Shown: in pieces, positions 25,562 to 32,799 of the stretch
Layout: each line of letters starts with the position of its first letter
Numbering within the stretch: the first letter of the stretch is position 1
DNA from: Hydrogenophaga sp.
GTDB taxonomy: Bacteria > Pseudomonadota > Gammaproteobacteria > Burkholderiales > Burkholderiaceae_C
Assembly: GCA_021154985.1 (NCBI GenBank)
Contig: JAJNQE010000154.1
Coordinates: forward strand, 1-56,832
Direction: 5' to 3'
Length of the DNA stretch: 56,832 bases
Made by a program: the position numbers and the translations under genes
The notes under the pieces: generated by a model
The model's input: the letters and a program-made list of their open reading frames with translations, nothing else
What the model was told of the DNA's origin: nothing
The model's database searches: none

Positions 25562-26178
25562 GGGGAGCTCTCCGGTTCGTTGGTCAAGACGTCGGGCAAG
25601 CCCAGCAGCTGGGCGTCCACGCCGTCACAAATGCAGTGCAGCACCAGGTGGTGCACTTCGAGAATTCGGGCCGCCAGATCGTGCGGCACACAGATGTGCA
25701 CATCGGTGTCGCGCAGCAGGCGCGCCAACTGTCCACCGCGCGCGCCGGTGAGGGCCACCACCGTCATGTCGCGCTCATGCGCGGCCTGCACCGCCGCGAG
25801 CACGTTGGCCGAATTGCCCGAGGTGGTGAGCGCCAGCAGCACGTCGCCCGCCTGGCCGAGCGCGCGCACCTGCCGCGCGTAGACCGAGCTCACGTCGAAG
25901 TCGTTGGCAATGCCGGTGAGCACCGCAGCGTCGGCCGAGAGCGAGAAGGCGGCCAGCTCGGGGCGTTCACGGTCGTACCGGCCCACGAAGCTCGCGGCGA
26001 AATGCTGGGCGGCCGAAGCCGAAGCGCCGTTGCCGCAGGTGAGCACCTTGCCGCCACCGGTGACGCTGGCCAGCACCGCATTGGTGGCCGCTTCGACCAC
26101 CGGCGCCAGCGCCTGCGCGCACTGGTACTTCAGGTCGGCGCTGTCGATGAACTGTTGCTGGATGCGTTGCAGAAGCAT
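25558..26178 (-). CDS. SIS-domain protein, DiaA/GmhA-like phosphoheptose isomerase
   Basis: 206 residues. SIS fold with the family motifs CGNGASASAAQHFAASFVGRY (in part), GIANDFDVSSVYARQV and ALTTSGNSANV. Sequence alone does not separate GmhA (sedoheptulose-7-phosphate isomerase for LPS heptose) from DiaA (DnaA-binding initiator). The yraN/dolP neighbourhood favours DiaA-like naming, while betaproteobacteria often have a single member annotated GmhA. 36 bases after yraN and 4-base overlap with the lipoprotein gene. Confidence 0.88.
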   Translation of the reverse strand: MLLQRIQQQFIDSADLKYQCAQALAPVVEAATNAVLASVTGGGKVLTCGNGASASAAQHFAASFVGRYDRERPELAAFSLSADAAVLTGIANDFDVSSVYARQVRALGQAGDVLLALTTSGNSANVLAAVQAAHERDMTVVALTGARGGQLARLLRDTDVHICVPHDLAARILEVHHLVLHCICDGVDAQLLGLPDVLTNEPESSP

Positions 26179-26214
26179 GGGGCGATCATAGCGGTGGGGT
26201 CTGTATCAAATTGC

Positions 26215-26646
26215 TCAGGACGCGTCGAACGCTGCGCGCAGCCAGTCGATCTGCCCGCTGCTGCCGTCGATCAGCACCACATCGAAACGGCATGCGGGTT
26301 CAGAGCCGAGCCGCAACAAAAAGTGCCGCGCAGCGAACACGATGCGGCGTTGCTTGAGCGGAGTGATGCTGGCACCGGCGCCGCCCTGGCGCTGGCTGGC
26401 GCGCTGGCGCACCTCGATGAAGACCAGCGTGCCATCGGGCTCACGCATAATCAAATCGATCTCTCCACCGCCACGTCCGGGCGTCTTGAAATTGCGTTGA
26501 ACCAGCTTCAAGCCCTGGCGCTGCAGGTGCAGCAGCGCAGCGTCTTCGGCCGCATCGCCCCGGGCCTTGGTGGTGGGCACAGGCGCCACCCGCGTCCCCT
26601 GTTTTGGAGTCGCCACCGGCGCCCCCTGTTTTCTGGAACTCCACAT
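26215..26646 (-). CDS. yraN: UPF0102 nuclease-fold protein YraN
   Basis: 143 residues from the ATG at 26646 (an ATG at 26664 is also in frame). Endonuclease-like fold with GDAAEDAALLHLQRQGL, RNFKTPGRGGGEIDLIMRE and VFIEVRQR; the ID/EV residues look like a restriction-enzyme-type metal site. Cellular role is unproven; a Holliday-junction-like or DNA-repair role is often suggested. The preceding N-terminal arm is coded by two near-repeats of about 28 bases. First gene of the yraN-SIS-BON unit, and its start codon shares a base with the probable rsmI start on the other strand. Confidence 0.88.
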   Translation of the reverse strand: MWSSRKQGAPVATPKQGTRVAPVPTTKARGDAAEDAALLHLQRQGLKLVQRNFKTPGRGGGEIDLIMREPDGTLVFIEVRQRASQRQGGAGASITPLKQRRIVFAARHFLLRLGSEPACRFDVVLIDGSSGQIDWLRAAFDAS

Positions 26647-27584
26647 TGTCTGCAAGCTCTCCATCCCTGTTGGCGGCCGCGCGCGAAGCGGCGGCGCACC
26701 AGCATTATCCGCAGGGCGCGCTCTACATGATCGCCACGCCCATCGGCAACCTGGCCGACATCGGGCTGCGCGCGCTGCAGGTGCTCTCGATCGTGGACAC
26801 GGTGGCCTGCGAAGACACGCGCCACACCGCCGCCCTGCTGCAGGGCTATGGCCTGCACAAGCCGCTGCTGGCCCTGCACGAGCACAACGAAGCCGAGGCC
26901 GCGCAAACCGTGGTGCAGCGCCTGCAGGCCGGTCAGCGCGTGGCCTACGTGAGCGATGCCGGCACGCCCGGCGTGAGCGATCCGGGTGCGCGTCTGGTGG
27001 CGGCCGTGAACGCTGCGGGCCTGCGCAGCGTGCCGATACCGGGGGCCAGCAGCATCACGGCGCTGCTCAGTGTGTCGGGCACGGTGGCGGGCATGGGCGG
27101 CTGGGATGGGCGCTTTGTGTTCGCGGGCTTTCTCGCCAGCAAGGCGGCCGAGCGGCAGCGCGAGGTGCAGTTGATCGGTGCCGACGCGCGGGCCTGTGTG
27201 TTGCTCGAAGCGCCGCACCGCATCGAGGCGCTGGCCAAAGACCTCGGTGCACTCGGCGAACGCATGCTGACCGTGGGCCGTGAGCTCACCAAACAGTTTG
27301 AAGAAGTGGCGCACCTGCGCTCGCGGGACTTCAGCGCTTGGCTGCAAGCCAACGCGAACCGCACGCGCGGCGAATTCGTGTTGCTGGTGCACCCGCAACC
27401 GGCCATTGCGGAAACCGAAGGCGCGGTGGACGCCGCCGCGCTGCGCACGCTGGACGTGTTGTTGAAAGAACTGCCGCTGAAAACCGCGGTGAAGCTGTGC
27501 GCCGAAATCACCGGCCAGCCCCGCAACGCGCTGTACGACGCCGCGCTGGCGCGCCGCCAGGGCGCGGGCGATTCAGACGACTGA
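26646..27584 (+). CDS. rsmI: 16S rRNA (cytidine-1402-2'-O)-methyltransferase RsmI
   Basis: SAM-dependent enzyme that 2'-O-methylates C1402 in the decoding centre of 16S rRNA. About 312 residues. Tetrapyrrole-methylase fold: YMIATPIGNLADIGLRA, CEDTRHTAALL, VSDAGTPGVSDPG, PIPGASSITALL, LLEAPHRIEAL, GRELTKQFEE. No ATG lies before the core; the TTG at 26646 gives 28 residues ahead of the first motif, close to the family, and another TTG at 26604 adds 14. The start is therefore uncertain; the family is certain. Confidence 0.92.
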   Translation: MSASSPSLLAAAREAAAHQHYPQGALYMIATPIGNLADIGLRALQVLSIVDTVACEDTRHTAALLQGYGLHKPLLALHEHNEAEAAQTVVQRLQAGQRVAYVSDAGTPGVSDPGARLVAAVNAAGLRSVPIPGASSITALLSVSGTVAGMGGWDGRFVFAGFLASKAAERQREVQLIGADARACVLLEAPHRIEALAKDLGALGERMLTVGRELTKQFEEVAHLRSRDFSAWLQANANRTRGEFVLLVHPQPAIAETEGAVDAAALRTLDVLLKELPLKTAVKLCAEITGQPRNALYDAALARRQGAGDSDD

Positions 27585-27586
27585 AT

Positions 27587-27940
27587 TCAGCGGATCACGC
27601 GCGCCATCGGGTCACCACCCGAACGGGGAGCCGCTTCGCGCGGCGCGGGCGCATCGGGCACTTCGTGGGCTTGCACATCAACCACATCGCCCATGGAACG
27701 GGCTGGCCCGCGGCCTGGCCACACACCCTGCGTGTAGCGCTGCGAAGTCTGGCGGAAGCGGTTGAACACCACGAAAGGCGCGGGTTTGCGGCCGGTGATC
27801 AGCGCCCAGAGCGACACGCCCAGCACCAACACCAGCGAGGCCAGCAGAAGGCTCAGCACGAAGACCAGCGCGGCCACGCCCAGCACCAGCCTGAACACGC
27901 CGCGCACCAGGCGGGCAAAGAAGTCGAATAAACCGTTCAT
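27587..27940 (-). CDS. Small membrane protein, unknown
   Basis: 117 residues from the ATG at 27940 (MNGLFDFFARLVRGVF). A hydrophobic stretch at about 15-50, long enough for two tightly packed helices, then a polar tail rich in Ala, Pro and Arg. I do not recognise a family. Convergent with rsmI, two bases between the stops. No signal peptide cleavage site is evident. Confidence 0.65.
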   Translation of the reverse strand: MNGLFDFFARLVRGVFRLVLGVAALVFVLSLLLASLVLVLGVSLWALITGRKPAPFVVFNRFRQTSQRYTQGVWPGRGPARSMGDVVDVQAHEVPDAPAPREAAPRSGGDPMARVIR

Positions 27941-28060
27941 GTGTGACAGAGCCCCAGGGGCCGGTGTTGGTTCCGCAGGCAAGCTGCGCGCCGATCCGGC
28001 CCACACCGGTTGCAGGGCCAAACATTTCAAAGATGGGGCCATTGTCCCCGGATGCAAGAT

Positions 28061-28086
28061 GGATACGCGCACTGGATACGCGCACC
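28061..28086. repeat. Tandem 13-base direct repeat
   Basis: GGATACGCGCACT followed immediately by GGATACGCGCACC, in the 234-base divergent region between the small membrane protein and the DUF502 gene. I see no gene in this region. It may be a regulator site or a slippage product. Confidence 0.6.
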
Positions 28087-28174
28087 GACGGTCGTCACAC
28101 CGCCGCCCGAATCCGGCTGATATGCTGCCCGCTGCTCGCGCGCATCGCCTGCGCGATGTCCACCCAAGGCCCCC

Positions 28175-28756
28175 ATGAAACCGATCACCCAGTACTTCTT
28201 TCGCGGCCTCATCACCTTCCTGCCGCTCGCCCTCACGGTCTATGTGCTCTACCTCACCGTGGCCTGGATCGAGTCGATCGCCATCTGGTTGCTGCGCCCG
28301 TTCCTGGGCGACTTTTACCTGCCCGGCCTGGGCATCGTGCTGGGCGCGGGGCTCATCCTGGGCCTGGGTTTTCTGATCTCGCAGCCCAACGTGGCGCGCT
28401 GGCTCTCGTGGATCGAACTGCCGTTCACCAACCTGCCGGTGGTCAAGAGCATCTATTCATCGCTCAAGAGCTTTGCCGACTACTTTTCGCCCCACAAGGA
28501 CACGCCGCAGCAGGCCGTGGTGGTGCTGCGCATGCCGGGCAATGAGCTGTCCATCGTCGGTCTGGTCACGCGCCAGAACATGCAGGGCCTGCCCCCCGCG
28601 CTGTCCGGGCTGGACCACGTGGCCGTGTACCTGCCCATGGGCTACATGATCGGTGGCTACACGGTGTTTGTGCCGCGCAGCTGGATCACGCCCATCGACA
28701 TGTCGGTGGAAGAGGCCATGCGGTCTTCGCTGCTGGCCTGGATGAAGGCGAAGTAG
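28175..28756 (+). CDS. DUF502 membrane protein
   Basis: 193 residues. Two transmembrane helices (about 10-35 and 50-75), then a soluble domain with the DUF502 motifs PNVARWLSWIELPFTNLPVVK (in part), SIYSSLKSFADYF, VVVLRMPGNE, HVAVYLPMG and PRSWITPIDMSVEEAMRS. Inner-membrane protein of unknown function; in many betaproteobacteria it lies before aspS, which is not the case here. A family B repeat follows. Confidence 0.9.
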   Translation: MKPITQYFFRGLITFLPLALTVYVLYLTVAWIESIAIWLLRPFLGDFYLPGLGIVLGAGLILGLGFLISQPNVARWLSWIELPFTNLPVVKSIYSSLKSFADYFSPHKDTPQQAVVVLRMPGNELSIVGLVTRQNMQGLPPALSGLDHVAVYLPMGYMIGGYTVFVPRSWITPIDMSVEEAMRSSLLAWMKAK

Positions 28757-28758
28757 GT

Positions 28759-28840
28759 TTCCCCCCGCGCCGCCTGCGGCGTCACCCCCCATGGGGGCAA
28801 CACCTGGGGCCGGCGGAGCCGGACCCGCGGTGTTTCTGGG
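28759..28840. repeat. Intergenic GC-rich repeat, family B copy 2
   Basis: Just after the DUF502 stop: CCCCCCGCGC, a CGCCTGCGGCG hairpin, CACCCCCCATGGGGGCAA and GGCCGGCGGAGCC, matching the element order at 23851-23934. Confidence 0.75.
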
Positions 28841-28933
28841 AGGGGTCACCTCACGCCGGCAGCTTGGCGTGGGAGAGAGGAACTTGCGCGCCGGCCAGGT
28901 TTCCAACGGGTTCCCTTTCGCCTGGAGTCCTCC

Positions 28934-29557
28934 ATGCCCGCTCTGCGTCGCCGCCGCCTTCTCGTTGCCACCGCCGCCGCCGTGGCCGCGCCAGTCTGGT
29001 TGTCGTCTGCGCTGGCACAGGCGAAAAGCCTGCGGCCCACGCCCAGCCAGACCGAGGGTCCGTTCTACCCCGTGTCCATACCGGCCGACAGCGACGCCGA
29101 CCTGCTGAAGAACGGCAACGTGAACTACGGTCGGGGCCAGCCCGCCTGGGTCGAGGGCACGGTGGTGGATCTGGCCGGTGTGCCGGTGTCGGGCGCGGTG
29201 GTTGAAATCTGGCAGTGTGACCATGCGGGCCATTACCACCACCCGGGCGACGGAGGCCGCGCTGACCCGGCGTTCCAGGGTTTCGGCAAGGTCACTGTGG
29301 GGCGCGATGGCCGCTACCGCTTCCGCACCATCCGCCCGGTGCAGTACGGTGGGCGCACGCCGCACATCCACGTGAAGGTGCGGCTGGACCGCATGGAGCT
29401 GCTCACCACCCAGCTCTACGTGGCAGGTGATCCGGGCAACGAGCGCGATTTCCTGTGGCGCCGTCTCAACGACGACGGTCGGGCCGCGCTCACCGTGCCG
29501 TTCACCGCCGGCAGCGACGGCGTTCGGGCCACCTTCCCCATCGTCGTTCAGGCCTGA
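28934..29557 (+). CDS. Tat-exported intradiol ring-cleavage dioxygenase-like protein
   Basis: 207 residues. Starts MPALRRRRLLVAT followed by a hydrophobic core and SSALAQA, a Tat-type signal peptide. The catechol/protocatechuate dioxygenase fold follows (TPSQTEGPFYP, AVVEIWQCD, GRYRFRTIRP, PHIHVKV, TTQLYVAGDP). The axial-Tyr equivalent (RPVQYGG) and both His iron ligands (PHIHV) are visible; the second Tyr ligand of protocatechuate 3,4-dioxygenase is not evident where GDGGRADP aligns. GGAG ribosome site upstream. Periplasmic location and absence of catabolic neighbours set it apart from the classical enzymes. Confidence 0.85.
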   Translation: MPALRRRRLLVATAAAVAAPVWLSSALAQAKSLRPTPSQTEGPFYPVSIPADSDADLLKNGNVNYGRGQPAWVEGTVVDLAGVPVSGAVVEIWQCDHAGHYHHPGDGGRADPAFQGFGKVTVGRDGRYRFRTIRPVQYGGRTPHIHVKVRLDRMELLTTQLYVAGDPGNERDFLWRRLNDDGRAALTVPFTAGSDGVRATFPIVVQA

Positions 29558-29620
29558 CGCCCCACCCTGAAAGCCCGCGCAAGCCACGGGGCTCTGCGCC
29601 CGCGCTTAAGCTCGCGCCCC

Positions 29621-30637
29621 ATGGATTCACTCTCTCAAATTGCACTCGGCTCTGCCGTCGGCGTGGCCGTGATGGGCCGGCGCACGGCGGTGTGGAAAGC
29701 CGCGCTGTGGGGGGCCATCGGCGGCACCCTGCCCGACCTCGACGCCTTCATCGACCACGGCGACGCCATCCTCAACATGACGCGCCACCGGGCAGAAAGC
29801 CACGCGCTGTTCATCCTCACACTGGCCGCGCCGGTGATGGCCTGGATCGTCTCGCGCATTCACGGTGAAGCCGCGCTGTTCAAACGCTGGTGGCTCGCGC
29901 TGTGGCTGGTGCTCATCACGCACCCGCTGCTGGACACCATGACGGTGTACGGCACACAGCTGCTGCAGCCGTTCACCGATTACCCGTTCGGCGTGAGCAG
30001 CATCTTCATCATCGACCCGCTCTACACCCTGCCCCTCATCGTGGGCGTGGTGGCCGCGCTGCGCCTGAAGAACACACGGGGTCTGAACTGGAACGTGGCC
30101 GGCCTCGCCCTGAGCACGCTCTACCTGGCCTGGAGTGTGGGCGCGCAGCAGCACGCCACGCAGGTGGCGCGCGCCGCGCTGCAACAAGAAGGCATTGCCG
30201 CCACCGGTCTGCTGGTCACCCCCGCGCCGTTCAACACGGTGCTGTGGCGCCTGGTGGCCACCACCCCCACGCAATACCTGGAAGGCCACTATTCGTTGAT
30301 GGACGACGACCAGCGCATCACCTGGACGCGTCATGAGCGCGGCGCCGGCCTGCTGGAGCGCCACGCGGACGAGCCCTCGGTGGCACGCATGGCCGCCTTC
30401 ACACACGGCTTCTACAGCGTGTCGGAAACCGGCGGACGGCTGTTCGTGACCGACCTGCGCATGGGCCAGGAACCCAACTACACCTTCCACTTCGACCTGG
30501 GCACCGAAGCGGCGCGTGCCAACGGCGGCCACCGCCCTGCGCTCGAAGGTCGGCGACCCGAGATCGGTCCGGCGCTGGACTGGTTGTGGCGGCGCATGTG
30601 GGGCGAGCGCATTCCTTCACCGCGCCCTGGCGCCTGA
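29621..30637 (+). CDS. Membrane-bound metal-dependent hydrolase, DUF457/YdjM family
   Basis: 338 residues. Four or five transmembrane helices in the first 190 residues; conserved acidic and His positions PDLDAFIDHGD, HRAESHALF, ITHPLLDTMTVYG fit the YdjM/DUF457 family. A soluble C-terminal half (about 195-338) follows. Biochemical role is not established for most members. The C-terminus is convergent with gloA, 4 bases apart. Confidence 0.88.
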   Translation: MDSLSQIALGSAVGVAVMGRRTAVWKAALWGAIGGTLPDLDAFIDHGDAILNMTRHRAESHALFILTLAAPVMAWIVSRIHGEAALFKRWWLALWLVLITHPLLDTMTVYGTQLLQPFTDYPFGVSSIFIIDPLYTLPLIVGVVAALRLKNTRGLNWNVAGLALSTLYLAWSVGAQQHATQVARAALQQEGIAATGLLVTPAPFNTVLWRLVATTPTQYLEGHYSLMDDDQRITWTRHERGAGLLERHADEPSVARMAAFTHGFYSVSETGGRLFVTDLRMGQEPNYTFHFDLGTEAARANGGHRPALEGRRPEIGPALDWLWRRMWGERIPSPRPGA

Positions 30638-30641
30638 CGGA

Positions 30642-31175
30642 TCAGCTGCCCAGCTGAGCCAGCAAGTCCGGCTGCACGATCTCGATCCAGTAACCGTCGG
30701 GGTCCTTGATGAAGGCCACGTTTTTCATCTTGCCCTGCTCGGGCCGCTTCACATAAGGCACGTTGTTCTCGTCGAACCAGGCCACGGCGTCAGCGAGGTC
30801 GGGCACCGAAAAGCAGATGTGGCCGAAGCCCTGGGGCTGGGCGTTGCCGTCGTGGTACTTGAAATCGGCCTGGGTCTCGGTGCCCCAGTTGTGGGTGAGT
30901 TCGAGCACGCCGCGCTGGCTGAAGGTCCAGCGGGTGCGATCGCCCACGTCGTCGGGCGCTGCACCGTCTTCCGGGCGCGCCAGGAAGTACAGCGAAAACG
31001 ACATCTCGGGAAAATCGAGCTTGCGCAGCAGGCGCATGCCCATGACGCGGGTGTAGAAGTCCAGCGCCACGGCCGGGTCTTTCACGCGCAGCATGCTGTG
31101 GTTGAACACGAAACCACGCGTGGCATCGCTGGGTTGGGCGCACACGCCGGGCTGCTGTTCGGTGGTGAAGCTCAT
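30642..31175 (-). CDS. gloA: Lactoylglutathione lyase (glyoxalase I)
   Basis: Converts the methylglyoxal-glutathione adduct to S-lactoylglutathione. 177 residues from the ATG at 31175, with GGGAG upstream. Four metal ligands are visible: His in FNHSMLRVKD, Glu in VLELTHNWG, His in GFGHICFSV and Glu in YWIEIVQP. Longer than E. coli GloA (135) because of a FLARPEDG...RTRWTFS insertion typical of the zinc-type eukaryote-like class. Follows the CopD-like gene by 14 bases, probably in one transcript. Confidence 0.95.
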   Translation of the reverse strand: MSFTTEQQPGVCAQPSDATRGFVFNHSMLRVKDPAVALDFYTRVMGMRLLRKLDFPEMSFSLYFLARPEDGAAPDDVGDRTRWTFSQRGVLELTHNWGTETQADFKYHDGNAQPQGFGHICFSVPDLADAVAWFDENNVPYVKRPEQGKMKNVAFIKDPDGYWIEIVQPDLLAQLGS

Positions 31176-31189
31176 CGACAGTCTCCCGC

Positions 31190-31660
31190 TCAACCCAGCA
31201 ACAAGGTCGCTGCGATGGTGACGACACCCAGGATCAGGTTGACGCCGACCCAGGTGCGGATGGAGGCCAGTGCCGCGCCACCGGCGGGCCAGTCGCTGGC
31301 GCTCACCGCGCGCGCGAGGCGCTTGAACAGCGCGAAGCGGATGTGGCCGAAGACCACGACCATCAGGATGCCCAGGGTGGCCATCACGGTCCAGCCCAGC
31401 GGCATGTTGAACGGCAGGCCGGCCTGCACCGTTTCCTTGGCCACGCGGCCGATCATCCACAGGCCCGAGAACAGCACCAGCAAGACCACCACCTGCACAG
31501 TGGAGAAGAAGCGCTTGAGCACGTCGTGCATGAGGCGCACGCGCAGCGGAGGTTCGAGAAACTGCGCCGCCGGGCGCAGGTAGGTGTGGGCGAAAAACAT
31601 GCCGCCGATCCACAGCACGATGGACAGGACGTGGATGAGCTTGAGGCTGGCGTAGATCAT
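31190..31660 (-). CDS. CopD-like integral membrane protein
   Basis: 156 residues with four transmembrane helices (about 5-25, 50-70, 88-108, 135-155). The start LKLIHVLSIVLWIGGMFF has the helix-1 histidine and the IGG turn of the CopD/DUF2269-type family, members of which are heme- or copper-linked. No CopC gene is nearby, so a copper role is doubtful. First gene of a unit with gloA. Confidence 0.82.
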   Translation of the reverse strand: MIYASLKLIHVLSIVLWIGGMFFAHTYLRPAAQFLEPPLRVRLMHDVLKRFFSTVQVVVLLVLFSGLWMIGRVAKETVQAGLPFNMPLGWTVMATLGILMVVVFGHIRFALFKRLARAVSASDWPAGGAALASIRTWVGVNLILGVVTIAATLLLG

Positions 31661-31821
31661 GGGTGTGGGAGGAAGGAGAAAAGGAAAAGGTTCAATGGCG
31701 CAAGGGCCATCGGGTGCCGGCGGATGGTATCGCGAGCGGGCGGCATATGCGGTGTCGCGCCGATGGCGCTTTTGCGAGCGATGGATAGATTGGAATTCCC
31801 TGCACCGCTTTGCTTGACGCC

Positions 31822-32799
31822 ATGAACCAAAGACTCCACCCCGTTGCCGTCGCCCTGCTGGCCAGTACCGTCCTGAATGGCTGTGGCGGCGGTGGCGACG
31901 AGGTCAGCGCGCTTTCCTTCACGCCGCCAGCGATGGGCCTGGCGGTCTCAGGAACGCCGCGACTGGCCACCCTGAGCAACACCGGCGCGCTGCCGATGGA
32001 GCAGCTCACGCTCACGCCCGAGGGCCTGCCCGCCGGCACGACGCTCATCCACAACTGCCCGAACCGGCTGGAACCCCAGGCGTCCTGCAGGCTCGTGCTG
32101 CTGCCGGGCGATCAGCCCTCGGCCGTCCCCGGCGACGACACCGCCCGGCCGGCCACCGTGCGGGTGAGCAGCTTGAGCGCCCCACCGGCGGCGCTTCCGG
32201 TGTCGGTGGTCACTTTCGGCAGCGTCTACCAGGGCGGCTACGTGTTCGCCATTGACGACAACACACCGATCAGCGGCAGCATCGGCGGCAAGGTCGCCGG
32301 GCTGACCGACCTGCCCGGCCTGCACAACTGGAGCCCGGCGCTGGGCGCGGCGGGTGTCAGCGGGGTCGATGTCGCCGGGCCAAACAGCTGCGACGGGGCC
32401 ACCGACGGCGCTTGCAACACGGCACGCATCGTGGCCCTGCATGGCAGCGGCACGTATGCGGCCGCCCTGTGCACCGACAGCACCGAGGGTGGCCAGGACG
32501 ACTGGTACCTGCCGACCTTGTGCGAGCTGGGCTACGACCTGAACACCACCGCGCCCGGCAACTTCTGCGGCACCCCAGCGCAACCTCGCCTGGCCGGCAA
32601 CATCCGTTCGAACCTGATCGATCGGCAGCCCCCGGCCGGCCACTTCGATGAGAACCTTCGCTGGTCCTCGAACGAACGGGCTGGCGACCCGGACCTCTGG
32701 GCGCTCGCGTCGAGCACCACGACACAGGATGCGTTTGCCGGCGGAGGCAAGGTCGCGGGTGAACGCCTGGTGCGCTGCGTGCGCCCCCTCACACCTTGA
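31822..32799 (+). CDS. DUF1566 lipoprotein
   Basis: 325 residues from the ATG at 31822. Lipoprotein signal with lipobox LNGC (Cys about 21) followed by a Gly-rich linker. An Ig-like segment (about 35-135, LSFTPPAMGL, TLSNTGALP) precedes a C-terminal DUF1566 domain (about 140-325: GGYVFAIDD, DDWYLPTLCELG, LRWSSNE, VRCVRPL). Surface or periplasmic location is likely; members are often found with adhesion-type domains, function unknown. The 3' end overlaps dinG by 11 bases on the opposite strand. Confidence 0.85.
   Translation: MNQRLHPVAVALLASTVLNGCGGGGDEVSALSFTPPAMGLAVSGTPRLATLSNTGALPMEQLTLTPEGLPAGTTLIHNCPNRLEPQASCRLVLLPGDQPSAVPGDDTARPATVRVSSLSAPPAALPVSVVTFGSVYQGGYVFAIDDNTPISGSIGGKVAGLTDLPGLHNWSPALGAAGVSGVDVAGPNSCDGATDGACNTARIVALHGSGTYAAALCTDSTEGGQDDWYLPTLCELGYDLNTTAPGNFCGTPAQPRLAGNIRSNLIDRQPPAGHFDENLRWSSNERAGDPDLWALASSTTTQDAFAGGGKVAGERLVRCVRPLTP

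Noticed and set aside
28061..28086. CRISPR-like repeat
   Set aside because: Only two copies of 13 bases with no spacer; no cas genes.
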